Shown in pieces: positions 8,576-17,342 of a stretch of 64,000 bases of DNA. Source of the DNA: DATAMF01 sp036260665 (GTDB lineage Bacteria > Chloroflexota > Anaerolineae > Aggregatilineales > Aggregatilineaceae). The stretch lies in contig DATAMF010000147.1 in assembly GCA_036260665.1 (NCBI GenBank), positions 1-64,000 of the forward strand, read 5' to 3'. How positions within the stretch are numbered: the stretch's first letter is position 1; every line of letters starts with the position of its first letter. The notes below the pieces were generated by a model. It saw only the letters and a program-made list of their open reading frames with translations, ran no database searches and was not told where the DNA came from. A program made the translations under genes and the position numbers.

Positions 8576-10198
8576 GTGGCTAACGAAGAACTTCAAAACC
8601 TGCTGCGCACAGGCATTCAGGCGGCGCAAAGCGGAAACAAAGCCCTTGCACGTGGTATCTTGAAACAGGTTGTAGACCAAGACCCGCGTAACGAGTTGGG
8701 ATGGATTTGGTTGGCCTCCGTACTCGATTCGGCGGCAGAACGGCGCACTGCGCTGCAAAGGGTATTGGAAATCAACCCTAATAATGCTCGGGCCAAACAA
8801 GCGCTCGACAAGTTGACCCCTGCCGCTACACCTGTTCCGGCGGATGTGATTCCGTCGCAGCCCGTTTCGTCACGACTCACGCCACGTTTAGCGGAGCCAT
8901 CGCCCCGCGATGCACGCGATGCCCAACGGGCACAGTTAGAGCGTGAAGTCCTTCTGGCCGTGCATGCTCGCCGTCAGCGCCGTATGTCACCGGTCACCTT
9001 TATCATTCTGGGACTGCTGGCGGTAGGCATGATCGCATTGGGTGGGGTGCTGCTGGTTGATATGCTAAATGACGACGATGGGGGCAATGAAAAGACTGTC
9101 ACGACAGCCAATCAAATCACGCCGACCATTACGATGACCCAGGCTGGCGCAGCTACACCTTTTGGCGGGTATGCTTCGCCCACGCCAATTGGTGGGGTAT
9201 TACGTACCGTGCCGCCGAAAAGCACTTTACCTCCAACCTGGACACCGCCTCCTACGGCCACGCTTCGAGCTACAGATACACCAGTTCCCACACTCCCGCC
9301 GCTGACGGAGTACAGCTTGCTGGTTTCAGCCAGACGCGATGGACAGGATAGTTGGGCGCTCTACACGATCAGCGCTGATGGTTCAGGCGAAACGCGAATC
9401 CCTGTCCGTTTATCAGGGCAACCGGACGATTCTCAAGCGACGGCTGAAGCATCGGAACCCGAACTAAGCGAGGTCATGGACGCGGCTTACTCACCGGATG
9501 GTAGCCAGATCGTCCTCACGGCTCATTTTCGTACAGGAGATAGTGAGTATGAGGATTTGTATATCATTCCCAGCGGCGGTGGGGTGATGGAACGGTTGAC
9601 CTCACTGGAAGCCGAGCATGTCGGCGGCGCGGCCTGGTCGCCCGATGGAAAACGAATCGTTTTTGCGTCGGACGCTGGCGATAACTTTGACGTATATATC
9701 ATTGACGTAACAGGCGAAAATTTGCTGCCGATCACGTTTGAAGATGGCATTGATCGTGATCCTGCATGGTCGCCCGACGGTCAATTTATTGTTTTCGCGT
9801 CTGATCGTAACAGTCCTGGTTTTCCCGAAATCTGGCGGATGACACCAGACGGGGCACATCTGACTCAACTGACCGATAACACCAACAGCAGCTACTCTCC
9901 CACGTGGTCACCCGATGGGCAGTGGATTGCCTTTATCTCAGATCGTGACGGGGATGCCGATTTGTTTGTTATGAATGGCAAGGGACTGGGCACACTCCAG
10001 GAATCGCTGATGCCACCGGGAAGTGTATCGGAGGAATGCGATCCTTCCTGGTCGCCCGACAGCCAATGGATTGCATTTTGCTCGAACCGTGACAGTTCCG
10101 TGTTTGACCTTTATATTGTGCGTCCTAACGGGAGCGAGATGCAGACCCTGATCACCGGGCAGGATGGCGATACACGTTATAGTGTCTGGAAACCCTAG
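8576..10198 (+). CDS. TPR-TM-PD40 beta-propeller protein
   Basis: 540 residues beginning with GTG 8576. The order is an N-terminal TPR-like domain (about 1-80), one membrane helix (about 140-165), a Thr/Pro-rich linker (about 175-245) and a C-terminal TolB-like propeller. Five PD40 blades are recognisable by YSPDGSQIV, AWSPDGKRIVFASD, AWSPDGQFIVFASD, TWSPDGQWIAFISD and SWSPDSQWIAFCS. The propeller should be extracytoplasmic and the TPR cytoplasmic, linking an external ligand-binding platform to an internal protein interaction domain. The gene at 10274 is a paralogue; no enzymatic motif is visible. Confidence 0.78.
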   Translation: MANEELQNLLRTGIQAAQSGNKALARGILKQVVDQDPRNELGWIWLASVLDSAAERRTALQRVLEINPNNARAKQALDKLTPAATPVPADVIPSQPVSSRLTPRLAEPSPRDARDAQRAQLEREVLLAVHARRQRRMSPVTFIILGLLAVGMIALGGVLLVDMLNDDDGGNEKTVTTANQITPTITMTQAGAATPFGGYASPTPIGGVLRTVPPKSTLPPTWTPPPTATLRATDTPVPTLPPLTEYSLLVSARRDGQDSWALYTISADGSGETRIPVRLSGQPDDSQATAEASEPELSEVMDAAYSPDGSQIVLTAHFRTGDSEYEDLYIIPSGGGVMERLTSLEAEHVGGAAWSPDGKRIVFASDAGDNFDVYIIDVTGENLLPITFEDGIDRDPAWSPDGQFIVFASDRNSPGFPEIWRMTPDGAHLTQLTDNTNSSYSPTWSPDGQWIAFISDRDGDADLFVMNGKGLGTLQESLMPPGSVSEECDPSWSPDSQWIAFCSNRDSSVFDLYIVRPNGSEMQTLITGQDGDTRYSVWKP

Positions 10199-10212
10199 GC
10201 AATTGCTAGAAA

Positions 10213-10240
10213 TTGACAGAAACAAAAGATACAATAGTGT
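10213..10240 (+). promoter_or_regulatory. Possible promoter of the second TPR-PD40 gene
   Basis: TTGACA at 10213-10218, 16 bases, TAGTGT at 10235-10240. The -35 is perfect and the -10 poor (4 of 6), so this is tentative. Confidence 0.35.
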
Positions 10241-10273
10241 TCGTTAATTTTGGCTCTTATGTGGATGGCACTC

Positions 10274-11785
10274 ATGGGAACATCCGATCCTCAAATTGAT
10301 GAACTGCTCCGTCAGGGTATTGAAGCCGCCCGTGCCGGAAACAAAGAAGCTGCTCGTGGTTTTTTGGAACAGGTGGTTGAACGCGATCAATACAGCGAAA
10401 AAGGTTGGTTCTGGCTGGCCGCTGTTACAGCGGATGAAGACGAAAAACGCATTTGTCTGGGCAATGTCATTCTGATTAACCCGCAGAATGAACGCGCCCA
10501 ACAACTACTCGATCAGTTGGAAAACCGCCGCGTTAGCAAAACCAGTACATCGACCAGCGCAGCAGCCGGTGTGAATCGCAAAACGGTGTATGTCGCGATT
10601 GGACTTGGTATAGCTGCTGTCCTGGCGCTGCTGTTGGTGTTGGCCATGATGCTGGGCGGGGAAGACAAACCAACGACCACCACTCAGGAAAATAAGCCCA
10701 GCAATACGCCTCGTGAAGCGCCAACTGACAATCAAAGCACATCTGTAACCACTGAAATTGCAGCGCTGCCCCAAAATACCCCGCTCCCGGCGACGCCAAC
10801 GCCAAATATCATAAATACGATGCCGCCTACATGGACCCCCAGACCCTCGGCGACACCCAAGCCAAGTTTGGGCACTGCACTTCCGGTGCTGCCCGCTGCT
10901 GCAAATGCAAGCGGATGGATTATCATGCAGTCGGGACAAGCGCTCGATGGACAAAATTATCCCATTGCGATCATAAAACCTGACGGATCGCAGCGGATGG
11001 TGTTGTCGCCGGATGTGGAGAACGGGCGGATGCCGATCCTTTCGCCCGACAGCACCCAATACGCCTATGTGTTCACCAACAGCAGTTTTGAAGTCCTGAT
11101 GCAACTGGGCGATGTGGAAAGTAAGGTGGTAAAAGGCATCAACAAACGTTGGGCGAATAATCCGGCGCTATTGGATTACAGTGAGCCATGCTGGTCGCCA
11201 GATGGGAGCTGGATTGCGTTTACTGCACTCGATCTGGCTACACGCACGCGTGATTTGTATATGGTGTCGATGGTGGGAGCGGATGACAACCCAGAGAATC
11301 TTAAGCGCCTAACCCAAAATGATGTAGTTGAAAATAGACCAACATTTTCACCTGACAGCCAGCAACTTATTTTCAGTGCAACCACCGATCCGCAGGATAG
11401 CGAACCGTTCACCGATTTGTATCTGTATGATATATCCTCAGGTAAAACGACGGCCCTTACAAGCAATGGCGCGGACCTGACTGAAACATCGCCAGATTGG
11501 GCACCGAATGGTAATGCGGTGGTTTTTGAGGGTCTAGAGTCCGGATCAACCAACGTTGACCTATACCTGATTCAACTCGCAGATGGAAATACAGGAAAGA
11601 TCACCGATCTCTCGACGGATGCAGGCGAGGCGCGCCCTCGCTACTCCCCTGATGGGCGCTTCCTGATGTTCTCATCCAATCGGACCGGCGATTGGAATGT
11701 CTTTATCTATGACCTGGGCGAGCAAGCACTCTATCAGGTCACAAGCGATCCCTGGGTCGATCTGGGGAATGATTGGAGCGGTTAA
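10274..11785 (+). CDS. TPR-TM-PD40 beta-propeller protein, paralogue
   Basis: 503 residues from ATG 10274. In-frame starts at 10250 (TTG), 10259 and 10265 exist, but alignment with the paralogue at 8576 favours MGTSDPQ. TPR-like region (1-85), membrane helix (about 98-120, VYVAIGLGIAAVLALLLVLA), Thr/Pro linker, then a propeller with CWSPDGSWIAFT, TFSPDSQQLIFSA, DWAPNGNAVVFEG and RYSPDGRFLMFSSN. The architecture matches the 8576 gene, pointing to tandem duplication with divergence. Its stop overlaps the stop of the convergent FGE-like gene by three bases. Confidence 0.77.
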   Translation: MGTSDPQIDELLRQGIEAARAGNKEAARGFLEQVVERDQYSEKGWFWLAAVTADEDEKRICLGNVILINPQNERAQQLLDQLENRRVSKTSTSTSAAAGVNRKTVYVAIGLGIAAVLALLLVLAMMLGGEDKPTTTTQENKPSNTPREAPTDNQSTSVTTEIAALPQNTPLPATPTPNIINTMPPTWTPRPSATPKPSLGTALPVLPAAANASGWIIMQSGQALDGQNYPIAIIKPDGSQRMVLSPDVENGRMPILSPDSTQYAYVFTNSSFEVLMQLGDVESKVVKGINKRWANNPALLDYSEPCWSPDGSWIAFTALDLATRTRDLYMVSMVGADDNPENLKRLTQNDVVENRPTFSPDSQQLIFSATTDPQDSEPFTDLYLYDISSGKTTALTSNGADLTETSPDWAPNGNAVVFEGLESGSTNVDLYLIQLADGNTGKITDLSTDAGEARPRYSPDGRFLMFSSNRTGDWNVFIYDLGEQALYQVTSDPWVDLGNDWSG

Positions 11786-12489
11786 GTGTGGCGAACCAGA
11801 CGAAAGCCTTGATAATTCACGCGGTCGCCTGCGTAGTTATAACCACGGAAGTTGGTAAGGGCGCTGTATTGACTAAGCGCCCATGATCCGCCCCGAATGG
11901 CACGTATTTCTGAGCCGGAGAACGAAACGCTGTCTGGCATGTTGAATTCATTCAGACACCAGTCCGATGTATTACCGCACAAATCCATGACTCCATAGGG
12001 GCTTGCCCCACCCGGATATTGAGTAACCGGCGTGGATACTTTAATACCGGCTTCACCCGTGTTACCAAGCAACCGATCATACGCGGTGCCCCAGGGATAA
12101 AGGCGCGAGTCGTCACCTTGAGCTGCACGCTGCCACTCCTGCTCCGTTGGAAGCCCAATTTTCTCGCCTGTTTTTGCCATAAGCCAATGGCAGAAAGCAA
12201 CCGCTTCATACCAACTTACCGAGGAACGCGGCAGATCATCACCGGGAAAGGGGATTGGTGTGGGTTCTTTCCCTATATGCCAGCGCGCCGCAGCGGGGGA
12301 GAAATTCCACCAGTCGGCATTTGAATACCCATCCTCGGCATCGACGAAAACTTGAAACTGGGCGTTCGTGATAGGGTACTTTGCCATGTCGAACGCTGCC
12401 ACATTGAATGGGTCTTCTATATTGGTTAACACCACGTCACCGGGAGAAACAGCGCACCATTCAAAAGGTGAAGGCAAAAAGTTGTTCAC
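11782..12489 (-). CDS. Formylglycine-generating-enzyme-like (SUMF1 fold) protein
   Basis: About 235 residues with the FGE-sulfatase/C-type-lectin-like fold: YPITNAQFQVF, RSSVSWYEAVAFCHWL, LPTEQEWQRAA, YPWG, GVMDLCGNTSDW and AIRGGSW...GFRLVR. The paired catalytic cysteines of true FGE, which fall in the segment after RGGSW, are absent here (RGGSWALSQYSALTN), so sulfatase activation is unlikely. Such domains often serve as binding or kinase-associated modules. I prefer GTG 12489, which has AGGA about nine bases upstream; an in-frame GTG at 12543 lacks one. It sits inside the TPR membrane-protein cluster. Confidence 0.75.
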   Translation of the reverse strand: MNNFLPSPFEWCAVSPGDVVLTNIEDPFNVAAFDMAKYPITNAQFQVFVDAEDGYSNADWWNFSPAAARWHIGKEPTPIPFPGDDLPRSSVSWYEAVAFCHWLMAKTGEKIGLPTEQEWQRAAQGDDSRLYPWGTAYDRLLGNTGEAGIKVSTPVTQYPGGASPYGVMDLCGNTSDWCLNEFNMPDSVSFSGSEIRAIRGGSWALSQYSALTNFRGYNYAGDRVNYQGFRLVRHT

Positions 12490-12579
12490 AGTCTTTTTTC
12501 CTATTTCTGCGGGGTAAACATGTTCTAGTATAACAAAGAGCACACAAATAGTCTGTACTCACTCGCATGACTTCACGTA

Positions 12580-12588
12580 TGTTATAAT
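12580..12588 (+). promoter_or_regulatory. Extended -10 promoter
   Basis: TGTTATAAT at 12580-12588 is an extended -10 element (TGnTATAAT). No good -35 is visible at the usual distance. It lies about 73 bases before the TPR gene at 12662. Confidence 0.5.
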
Positions 12589-12661
12589 GATCGTGGAAGA
12601 GAACCTCAATCGGTAGATCAAAACGACTAAAAATGAGGATAACAGCGCATGAGGGTCGAGT

Positions 12662-13072
12662 ATGGAGTACTCTACAGATTTATTCAATGCTCCCCAAGAG
12701 TTTCTTAATCTGTTTAAAGCCGGAAAGGAGGCCGCTCGGAGTGGGGAAAAAAACAAAGCGCATGAATTGTTTCGTCAGGCAATCGAGATCGATCCCTATC
12801 ATGAGCAGGTGTGGCTGTGGCTGGCAAGTGTGGTTGAGACTAATGAAGATCGCCTTGTATGCTTTGAAAATGTGCTGGAACTGAATCCGTCCAACCCAAC
12901 CGCTCGGAAGCAGCTTCAGATTTTGGAGCAAAAGGCGCTGGACGAGCTGTTGGACAGGAAATCCAAACACAGCAAACATCACAAAAAGCGACGTTTGCTG
13001 CTGAGCGTAATTATTTTTGCCATCTTGATCGGTGGCGCGGTAGGAGGTGCGTTCGCTTTCGGGTTCCTCTAG
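12662..13072 (+). CDS. Small TPR-domain membrane protein
   Basis: 136 residues: TPR-like domain (about 10-85, with VWLWLASVVETNEDR and LNPSNPTARKQL), a Lys/His-rich stretch (about 98-112) and a C-terminal membrane helix (about 114-134). It belongs to the same family as 8078, 8576 and 10274 but has no exported domain. The basic patch before the helix predicts a cytoplasmic N-terminus. Its TAG overlaps the stop of the convergent response regulator. A GAGGG stretch at about 12648 serves as ribosome site. Confidence 0.68.
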   Translation: MEYSTDLFNAPQEFLNLFKAGKEAARSGEKNKAHELFRQAIEIDPYHEQVWLWLASVVETNEDRLVCFENVLELNPSNPTARKQLQILEQKALDELLDRKSKHSKHHKKRRLLLSVIIFAILIGGAVGGAFAFGFL

Positions 13073-13755
13073 AGATTGGCGAACCGATAACCTACGCCAC
13101 GTGATGTCAAAATATAGGTTGGATGTTCGGGATCTTTTTCAACCTTTTGACGCAAATAGTGGATATACAACTTCAGACTGTCTATCGCATCGCCGTATTC
13201 GGGTCCCCAGGCTTCTTTCACCAGATCAGAACGTGTAATCACGCGGCCTGCATTGCGTGCCAGCACGCCGAGAAGGTTGAACTCTTTTGGGGTTAGATGG
13301 ATCGTATTTTCACGCACGCGCACTTCACGGCTGATAAAATTGATGCGGAACGTTCCCCCGTCAAATACCAATTCTTCGGACACGGCAGGTTTAGGAGCAC
13401 GGCGCAGATGGGCTTTAACGCGAGCAGCCAGCTCATTATTGTCGTAGGGTTTGACAATGTAATCGTCGGCACCCATTTCCAGCCCTTTGACCACATCACG
13501 CACGTCGTCCTTAGCTGTCAGAAAGATGATGGGGACATCTGACAGTTCTCGTAAACGGCGGCAAACTTCCCAACCATCCATATCCGGCATCATGATATCG
13601 AGGAGGATTAAATCGGGCTGCGTGCGATACGCTTTGCGCAGACCATCTTCAGCCCGATACGCTTTAATAACCTCGTACCCCCGCCGTTCAAGCAGAATGC
13701 TGATCAGTTGAACGGTCATTTCTTCGTCATCAATCACGAGAATTTTTTCAGGCAT
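13069..13755 (-). CDS. OmpR-family response regulator
   Basis: 228-residue transcription factor with an intact receiver: acidic pair Asp-Asp-Glu-Glu near residues 9-12, phospho-acceptor Asp in LLDIMMPDMDG (about residue 53), Thr in FLTAKDD and Lys in IVKPYDN. It is followed by a winged-helix DNA-binding domain (LTPKEFNLLGVLARN ... TSRGVGYRF). GAGGTCGCC precedes ATG 13755. No histidine kinase is adjacent, so its partner is one of the unpaired kinases elsewhere. Confidence 0.88.
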   Translation of the reverse strand: MPEKILVIDDEEMTVQLISILLERRGYEVIKAYRAEDGLRKAYRTQPDLILLDIMMPDMDGWEVCRRLRELSDVPIIFLTAKDDVRDVVKGLEMGADDYIVKPYDNNELAARVKAHLRRAPKPAVSEELVFDGGTFRINFISREVRVRENTIHLTPKEFNLLGVLARNAGRVITRSDLVKEAWGPEYGDAIDSLKLYIHYLRQKVEKDPEHPTYILTSRGVGYRFANL

Positions 13756-13854
13756 TGTGGCGACCTCAGTTCCAATCCCATGAATCGGGCGTTAGTATAA
13801 GGTTTGTATTGTTCGTTAGCACTCTACCATGACTAGCGTAGCGACGCAAGTCAT

Positions 13855-14481
13855 CTACAAACTTAATACTGTATGCAAGCGTTGTTCAAACTCACTTAAA
13901 ATAATTGCGGTTGCACCCCACACACGGTGGTCATGGACGTTATACCAGGGCACTCGCATCTGGAAACCGTTGTAATTCCAGTCTTCAATTACTTTGTGTT
14001 CGTCATCCAGAAGCCAGGATAAAGGGAATTCCAGAATGGCGTGGACTTCACGGGGATCAGGCTGGAACACGGGGAGATAAGGGACAGCACCAACAAAGGG
14101 ATACACATCAAAATCGCTGGGAGGAATATATAATTTCGCCAGCGAACCTAAAATCTCAATTTCGCCATCAAAACCAATTTCTTCGCGCGTTTCGCGCAAA
14201 GCCGTTTCCAGCGGGGTTTCCTGGTTTTCGCGCGAACCACCGGGCAAACTGATCTGGCCGCTGTGGACATCGCGCTCATTTTCGGTGCGTTGGGTCAGGA
14301 CCAGGGCCAAACCGGACACTCCCGGATAAAGGAGTACAAGCACACTGGCCTGACGAGGCTTACCAGGCAGCGCACTGCTGCGCTGAAGTGTGCGCGGTTG
14401 AGGAGCCATCCGGCGCTGGGCCGCTACCGAATCAAAATCGGTCAGCGCCAGCGCCGCGCGGACATTTTCCAGGGCAATCAT
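13855..14481 (-). CDS. NUDIX hydrolase, CoA pyrophosphatase-like
   Basis: 208 residues. The NUDIX box is complete: GGSRENQETPLETALRETRE continuing EEIGF, at about residues 80-103. The preceding VHSGQISLPGG matches the CoA-specific NUDIX signature (NudL/UPF0035 type). The expected reaction is hydrolysis of a nucleoside diphosphate derivative such as CoA. It is the last gene of the operon that carries the ubiquitin-like enzymes; its ATG overlaps the stop of the small acidic protein (ATGA). A link to conjugation chemistry is only positional. Confidence 0.8.
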   Translation of the reverse strand: MIALENVRAALALTDFDSVAAQRRMAPQPRTLQRSSALPGKPRQASVLVLLYPGVSGLALVLTQRTENERDVHSGQISLPGGSRENQETPLETALRETREEIGFDGEIEILGSLAKLYIPPSDFDVYPFVGAVPYLPVFQPDPREVHAILEFPLSWLLDDEHKVIEDWNYNGFQMRVPWYNVHDHRVWGATAIILSEFEQRLHTVLSL

Positions 14482-14756
14482 AGATACCAGGCGCGTCGTT
14501 TGCGTAGCGAAATGCCCGCATCTTTTTCGTCGCGCTGAGTGGTCCGAACCCGCCCCCGAGGATCGATATGAATCTGGCCTGCTTGCTGAAGCCGGGCAAA
14601 CTCCTCTGGGGTGATGTCAGGCGCAGGCTCACCGCCGAGGCGTTCCAAACGCGGCCCCAGATCTTCAGCCATACTCTCATCTTCTGGCGTAGGTTCATCG
14701 GGAGGCGGCGTCACAGGCACATTCTCGTCAACGGGAGGAACTTGATTCTCAGACAT
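14478..14756 (-). CDS. Small acidic Pro-rich hypothetical protein
   Basis: 92 residues, low complexity in the first half (many Pro, Glu and Asp), then a short segment with ITPEEFARLQQAG and a basic C-terminus (SLRKRRAWYL). It is probably largely disordered. AAGGAAG precedes ATG 14756 and the gene is coupled to its downstream neighbour, so it is probably real. It is the only small protein in the E1/E2/JAB operon, but it lacks a C-terminal Gly-Gly and no beta-grasp pattern is visible, so it is not an obvious ubiquitin-like modifier. Confidence 0.6.
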   Translation of the reverse strand: MSENQVPPVDENVPVTPPPDEPTPEDESMAEDLGPRLERLGGEPAPDITPEEFARLQQAGQIHIDPRGRVRTTQRDEKDAGISLRKRRAWYL

Positions 14757-14791
14757 GGATTACTTCCTTCTATAACAACCAATAGGGAGCG

Positions 14792-15691
14792 CTAGCGCTC
14801 GCCCTCATCATGTTCATAAGAGACATTGCCCAGACTCGCCAGATCTGTCAGGGACAACTCATCCGACTGTTCGTCGGATGCGCGATGCAGATGACCACAC
14901 ACCAAACAGTCAGGATTACGTGGCACACTAATCCACTCTGCACTGTAGGGGAGCGTGACGCGACCCTCATAGATTTCCAACCGAGTATTTGCCAATACCA
15001 CTGTATTGGCGGGCAATTGGCGGTGTACAGCCGTATCCTCAAGCAGCATATTCAGCGCCATATCGGTTTGTGATGCGGCAATGCGCACGACGTGAATCCA
15101 GAGGCCCGGTTCGGCAGCTAAGGTACCGTCCGGCCCAATCATGCCGTAATCCAACTCTTCTACCGATGCGGGATCGGCAAGTCCTTCGCGCAGATGTTCT
15201 GCCCAACAGGCATAACAGGGTCCTTCATCGGGATAAATGATGCAGACATCACCACCCTCGCCCCGTTCATAGACTCCGGCATACACGGCTATCCGGTTAT
15301 ATTGGATACAGGCCTGGTTAATTGTGTACTTAGGACCTTCGCTATCCACGCCAGAAATCACGACGTCCATTTCCTGAAGCAATTGCAGATGATCCTCAAT
15401 GCGACCGACGACCGTTTTGACTATCGCATCGGGATTCCGCTGACGAATGAGATCAGCCACGGCATCCACTTTGGGGTGGCCCAGATAACGCCGGTCTGCG
15501 GCATGGCGGACGATATTGGTTGGCTCAATGGTGTCATTATCAATCAGAATAAACCGCCCGACACCACTCATGGCAAGGCTGACCGCGACGAAACTACCAC
15601 CTGAACCAAGCCCCACAATGCCGACCGTCCGCGTTTTGAGATACGCCAGTACATCTTTACCCAGCAGCCCTTCAACCCGATCCCAGCTCAT
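14792..15691 (-). CDS. E1-like ThiF-family adenylyltransferase
   Basis: 299 residues. The Rossmann ATP-binding loop is VGIVGLGSGGSFVA (about 23-36), followed by ILIDNDTIEPTNIVRH and HPKVDAV, the Asp/Asn/Arg/Lys set used by ThiF, MoeB and E1 enzymes to adenylate a protein C-terminus. Two CxxC pairs (CYAC near 170, CLVC near 264) form the zinc site. The C-terminal tail contains ELSLTDLASL, similar to tails of two membrane proteins in the operon. It starts within the JAB gene stop (ATGA overlap). In this context it is the activating enzyme of a ubiquitin-like pathway; the protein it activates is not identified. Confidence 0.85.
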   Translation of the reverse strand: MSWDRVEGLLGKDVLAYLKTRTVGIVGLGSGGSFVAVSLAMSGVGRFILIDNDTIEPTNIVRHAADRRYLGHPKVDAVADLIRQRNPDAIVKTVVGRIEDHLQLLQEMDVVISGVDSEGPKYTINQACIQYNRIAVYAGVYERGEGGDVCIIYPDEGPCYACWAEHLREGLADPASVEELDYGMIGPDGTLAAEPGLWIHVVRIAASQTDMALNMLLEDTAVHRQLPANTVVLANTRLEIYEGRVTLPYSAEWISVPRNPDCLVCGHLHRASDEQSDELSLTDLASLGNVSYEHDEGER

Positions 15692-16860
15692 TTGACATTA
15701 TCCTCTTGCAGTGTTTTTTCGATATGCCAGACCAACTCAATCAAGGTTCGTTTCGAGTCCCATTCCCAGGTAGGCATTTGTGTCAGCAACACAGGCTGCG
15801 ATGCTGCATACAGCTTTTCGAACACATCCTCGTTTTCGGCCACACTCACTAATGGGGCAAGCCGGATCGCAGGCGAATGCGTGGGATAGTCTACGGGTGT
15901 GATCAGTAAAATTACGCGGTTGCTGCCGGGTTTATACACCGAAAAGGCGATCTCGTAAGGTGGCTTGCCATCTGCGTCCCAGCGGACAATATCCACCATA
16001 TACCCCGCTTCAGTCAGGAGGCCTAATTCCTGTTCAAAGCGCTTGGGATAGGCGAGATGCCATGCCAGGGGCGGCAAACCCGGCAAGCGATCATTGGCCC
16101 ACACCGTCGGCGCAATGCCCACAAAAGGCTTTACCCGTTTACTGGCATACCAAAAGTCGATCCGAATTAACCAGCCCTGCTCTTCCAGTCGGATGACCAT
16201 CGAATTTGCCTTTTGATCCGGCATTCGCGTATTATCTGCGGCACTTGTGACTGGCTGGACCAGGGGATTTTCCGGTGGGGTCTCCTCTTTCGTTTCCGCA
16301 GGAATCACGTCCGTGCCAGCGGGAGGCAAAACAGGAGTCAAATCGGTGATATTCGGGGCCACTGGATTCAGTGGGTACATTGTCACAATCGGCGCAATGA
16401 TATGCTCGAGGGGTGTTTCCACATCATTGATCATGCGGCGCGCCGTCTGCGCATCGCCGCCGGATGGCTCTATCATATCGCCGGGCTGCTTATGCCAGTC
16501 TCCGACATGCATCAGTGCGACATCCCATTTCGCAGCAATCGCGTTTCCGTAAGAAGGGCGACGAAGCTCGCGAAAGGATTCCCAATTGACATGCATCCAT
16601 TGAAAGACGTCAGCTTGCCAATCGTCGCCGTGCTCAAACATACCCCATTCGCGCACAGTTCCTTCGCCAGGACCAATCGTATCCAACACATAAATATCCG
16701 GTTCGGAGCGTCCGGCCTGAAGGACAATCAGGCCAATCAGTGCCTCGCCGGTTTCGGGTTCAGGGTAGAGTAGTGCACCGCGTGTAATTTTATCCACCAC
16801 ACGTTGAGCCAAAATGACACGCGGGAAATCTCGCATAGTTTCCGGTCCTTGTTCTGCCAT
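15688..16860 (-). CDS. JAB/MPN-domain protein with C-terminal UBC-like half
   Basis: 390 residues with no cysteine. The N-terminal 160 residues resemble a JAB (JAMM) isopeptidase: Glu36 in ETGEALIG, then His123-Lys-Gln125, seven residues, Ser133-x-x-Asp136. In the classical HxH-x7-S-x2-D motif the second histidine is a metal ligand; here it is Gln125, so zinc binding is altered or His118 substitutes. After a Pro/Thr-rich linker (about 165-215), the C-terminal half has a UBC-like run with YPTHSP in the flap position and TWEWDSKRTLIELVWHIEK at the end, but no catalytic Cys. GAGGATG precedes ATG 16860, two bases after the E2 stop. The JAB call is good; the UBC call is inference. Confidence 0.72.
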   Translation of the reverse strand: MAEQGPETMRDFPRVILAQRVVDKITRGALLYPEPETGEALIGLIVLQAGRSEPDIYVLDTIGPGEGTVREWGMFEHGDDWQADVFQWMHVNWESFRELRRPSYGNAIAAKWDVALMHVGDWHKQPGDMIEPSGGDAQTARRMINDVETPLEHIIAPIVTMYPLNPVAPNITDLTPVLPPAGTDVIPAETKEETPPENPLVQPVTSAADNTRMPDQKANSMVIRLEEQGWLIRIDFWYASKRVKPFVGIAPTVWANDRLPGLPPLAWHLAYPKRFEQELGLLTEAGYMVDIVRWDADGKPPYEIAFSVYKPGSNRVILLITPVDYPTHSPAIRLAPLVSVAENEDVFEKLYAASQPVLLTQMPTWEWDSKRTLIELVWHIEKTLQEDNVK

Positions 16861-16862
16861 TG

Positions 16863-17342
16863 TTACCGCATCCTCCGATTACGTCCACCGTCTTTGGTGG
16901 GGGGCATCCGTTCTTCAATGCCCGGCCAAGTGCCTGTCGCTCGCCAGGTATAGTAGGCATAGAGCCACTGAATCGCCCACCCCGTCACGGTAACAGATGT
17001 TGAGGTGCTGGGATTCCAACCATAAGTGATACCGTCTTTCGGGTTAAACAGACAAAGCTGGCCGTCTTCATACTGGTGTTTTTCGCTGTACACCGTTGGG
17101 CGGTCTACATAGGCTTCCGAAGGGCGGTTAGGGTAAACTTCGGGATAGACAATACGCAGCGTGTGAACGCGCTCAGGAATTCCCCGTAAGTTAATCTCGA
17201 CATCCCCAATCCAATATAACAATCCTCGTTTAGGTACGATCAATTTGAATGTGTCGGCAAATGTAGCACGCATCATTTCAACTTCTAAGCGCAGCCGGTT
17301 TGAAACCGCGTTTGGGGATCCCCACCACTCTACTCGCGTCAT
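16863..17342 (-). CDS. E2-like ubiquitin-conjugating (UBC-fold) protein
   Basis: 159 residues. The sequence follows the E2 order: strands ending in the flap VYPEVYPNRP (65-74), then GQLCLFN with the candidate catalytic Cys97, preceded by His89, then YGWNPSTST and a C-terminal helix (GWAIQWLYAYYTW). The length matches a bare UBC domain. It should carry a modifier as a thioester received from the ThiF-like E1. Its ATG overlaps the stop of the upstream membrane protein (ATGA), and the JAB gene follows immediately. The assignment is by motif order only. Confidence 0.8.
   Translation of the reverse strand: MTRVEWWGSPNAVSNRLRLEVEMMRATFADTFKLIVPKRGLLYWIGDVEINLRGIPERVHTLRIVYPEVYPNRPSEAYVDRPTVYSEKHQYEDGQLCLFNPKDGITYGWNPSTSTSVTVTGWAIQWLYAYYTWRATGTWPGIEERMPPTKDGGRNRRMR

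Noticed and set aside
14478..14756. Pup-like or ubiquitin-like modifier
   Set aside because: It has an internal but no terminal Gly-Gly and no beta-grasp or Pup signature; kept only as a hypothetical protein.
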